Source of the DNA: Bacillota bacterium
Lineage (GTDB): Bacteria > Bacillota_A > Clostridia > Acetivibrionales > DUMB01
Direction of reading: 5' to 3'
Assembly: GCA_023621975.1 (NCBI GenBank)
Contig: JAMOAC010000308.1
Span: forward strand, 1 to 6,330
DNA: 6,330 bases
Below the pieces are notes generated by a model. The model saw only the letters and a program-made list of their open reading frames with translations, did not search any database and was not told the origin of the DNA. Position numbers and translations under genes: made by a program. Shown here in pieces: positions 5,901 to 6,330 of the stretch (positions within the stretch are counted from its first letter, which is position 1; the number at the start of each line of letters is the position of its first letter).

Positions 5901-6330
5901 CCCGGAATATTATTGGAGCATTACTGCAGAAAATCCATTATACAACTCTGCTGTATTTAATATTAATGAATCGGCGGATGTTGACGAAGATACTATTGCA
6001 GAAGAGTTGATGAAAGAGGACGTAGTGCTTGCTGTAGTAATGACGAGCAGTATTGCCGACAAGGTTAAAGATACCATGGAAAGCCTGGACTATGTAGTCA
6101 TGGTTCTTATAATGTCGGCAGGTGCCCTTGCATTTGTGGTGCTGTATAATCTAACAAACATAAATATAACCGAAAGAATAAGGGAAATTGCAACAATTAA
6201 GGTGCTGGGCTTTAGGGACCAGGAAGTGACCGCTTACGTGTACAGGGAGAATATTATTCTGACGTTGATAGGAATAGTGTCGGGACTAATTTTTGGTTTT
6301 TGGCTTCATAGGTATGTAATACAAACCATG
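2995..6330 (+). CDS. FtsX-type ABC permease with a long extracellular coiled coil, 3' end outside window
   Basis: The frame is open for 1112 codons to the window edge. TM1 is at about 19-40. A MacB-like extracellular domain (41-257; note VVEGRMPEKSGEIAVDKG and FTVVGIIQSP) is followed by a charged helical segment (258-602). TM2-TM4 (about 632-653, 680-703, 729-750) form the first FtsX core with coupling motif EEERGEIGILKALGYS (657-672). TM5 (801-820), a second extracellular domain (about 821-1030), TM6 (1032-1053) and TM7 (1085-1105) follow, with a second motif ERIREIATIKVLGF (1060-1073). An eighth TM helix is expected just past the edge. The permease should dimerise or act alone as a duplicated FtsX unit with the upstream ATPase. 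The ATG at 2995 shares one base with the ATPase stop; a GTG at 2992 is one codon upstream, overlaps by 4 nt, and sits better (8 nt) behind GAAAGG (2978-2983). Residue numbers are from the ATG. The substrate is unknown. Confidence 0.93.
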   Translation, partial: MRKKSFFIGLFRTIYKSITRFLSILIIIAIGAGFYAGINATEPDMIISADKYYKEKKLSDFRIVSPLGFSEEDILNVKETEGVGKVQEGYSKDFFFTDDKEETSIVRVFSYNSKHYEDGEGLNIPVVVEGRMPEKSGEIAVDKGTKTFRELRIGSEIVLSVSDKEKINDYLKTDTFTVVGIIQSPLYIDFERGQTNIGDGSIDFFAYICEDDFAMDNYTDLFISTAESENFVAYSSEYNEHLAPIQSSLEKLGTEAMTAKIQESREELEKGRKELEDNRKEAESELAEAEKELLDAEREIEANEKELNRNEQKYTREIEEQRKQLQKGKEELRKGKALYEENYNKWLAGYKEYQKGVEELDKARAQLDEAGPSIKQMEAGLPEIKKQLDDSRAQLNLLNQSIQGLEEINENLSSNPPKSREEYDRLLDNIRACSPEAAGFIASTVKYGDDNFVLGLKTALGSIIAQMKSEYSNGEKKYQEGLSQYEKGIEAINEYNEGMAAYKAERQKLDAVKSTLDNGKIELDKAKAELEKREAEILEGEKALAEATQKIEKQLKEGREKLEQARKELADGWKTYEEKKAEALQKIKDAEDEIIEGEKLIQKIPDSWFVFNREDNPGYSGYKDDAERIGAVAKVFPLFFFLVAALVCLTTMTRMVEEERGEIGILKALGYSTITISSKYLTYSLLSTFLGALLGVNVGFKLFPTIIMNAYGIMYNIPDRLTPYHNDYAFVSMLLSVASTVSASLLATLQELRATPAVLIQPKAPKPGKRIFLERITPLWNRLNFLHKVTARNIFRYKRRFFMTVIGISGCTALLITAFGLKDSINDILDIQFDKIFVYDGQLIMDTEKSHEKSANEILDKNKYIESYLQVFSESGKASLAKSGKDYEVNLYVPESTDMLTNFINLHDRTSKNKTELTSDGAVITEKLSKLLHVGVGDTIRYTDPDNVTYDIVITGIAENYITHYIFMTPEYYWSITAENPLYNSAVFNINESADVDEDTIAEELMKEDVVLAVVMTSSIADKVKDTMESLDYVVMVLIMSAGALAFVVLYNLTNINITERIREIATIKVLGFRDQEVTAYVYRENIILTLIGIVSGLIFGFWLHRYVIQTM

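Overview
The window looks like chromosomal DNA from a low-GC Gram-positive bacterium, most likely an anaerobic Clostridia member of the Acetivibrio/Ruminiclostridium kind. This rests on AT-rich intergenic DNA, moderately low-GC genes, Shine-Dalgarno sequences before the genes, a consensus sigma-A promoter, and a two-gene ABC system with a very large coiled-coil FtsX-type permease of a sort common in Firmicutes. The genus is a guess; no marker gene is present.

Layout. At the left edge (1-35, minus strand) are the first 11 codons of an unidentified gene with a good ribosome binding site. An AT-rich gap (36-281) holds four copies of a TTTACATAA-type element and a strong hairpin. Positions 282-1721 (minus strand) encode a 479-residue stand-alone condensation-type acyltransferase (NRPS C-domain / alcohol acetyltransferase superfamily). 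A 570-bp divergent intergenic region (1722-2293) is the most feature-rich non-coding part. It contains a tandem array of about five TTTACATAATGCAAA-type units, an 88-bp GC-richer island closed by an 11-bp stem, inverted copies of the same element within a possible minus-strand promoter, an 18-bp palindrome, and a textbook sigma-A promoter overlapped by a TetR-type operator. Positions 2294-2995 (plus strand) encode a complete MacB/LolD-type ABC ATPase. Its partner permease begins at 2995 (or at GTG 2992), overlaps the ATPase stop codon, and runs off the right edge after 1112 codons.

How it fits together. The ATPase and permease form one translationally coupled operon for a type VII (mechanotransmission) ABC system, probably controlled by a TetR-family repressor encoded elsewhere. 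The first extracellular region of the permease contains two long charged helical arms of similar length around a non-helical tip, which predicts a rigid extracellular hairpin of roughly 20 nm. The acyltransferase is transcribed divergently. Copies of the TTTACATAA element lie upstream of all three transcription units, so a shared regulator is possible but unproven. The most unusual features are the repeat family, the structured 88-bp island, the long coiled-coil arm, and a 7-bp tandem duplication that doubles the start codon of the ATPase gene.
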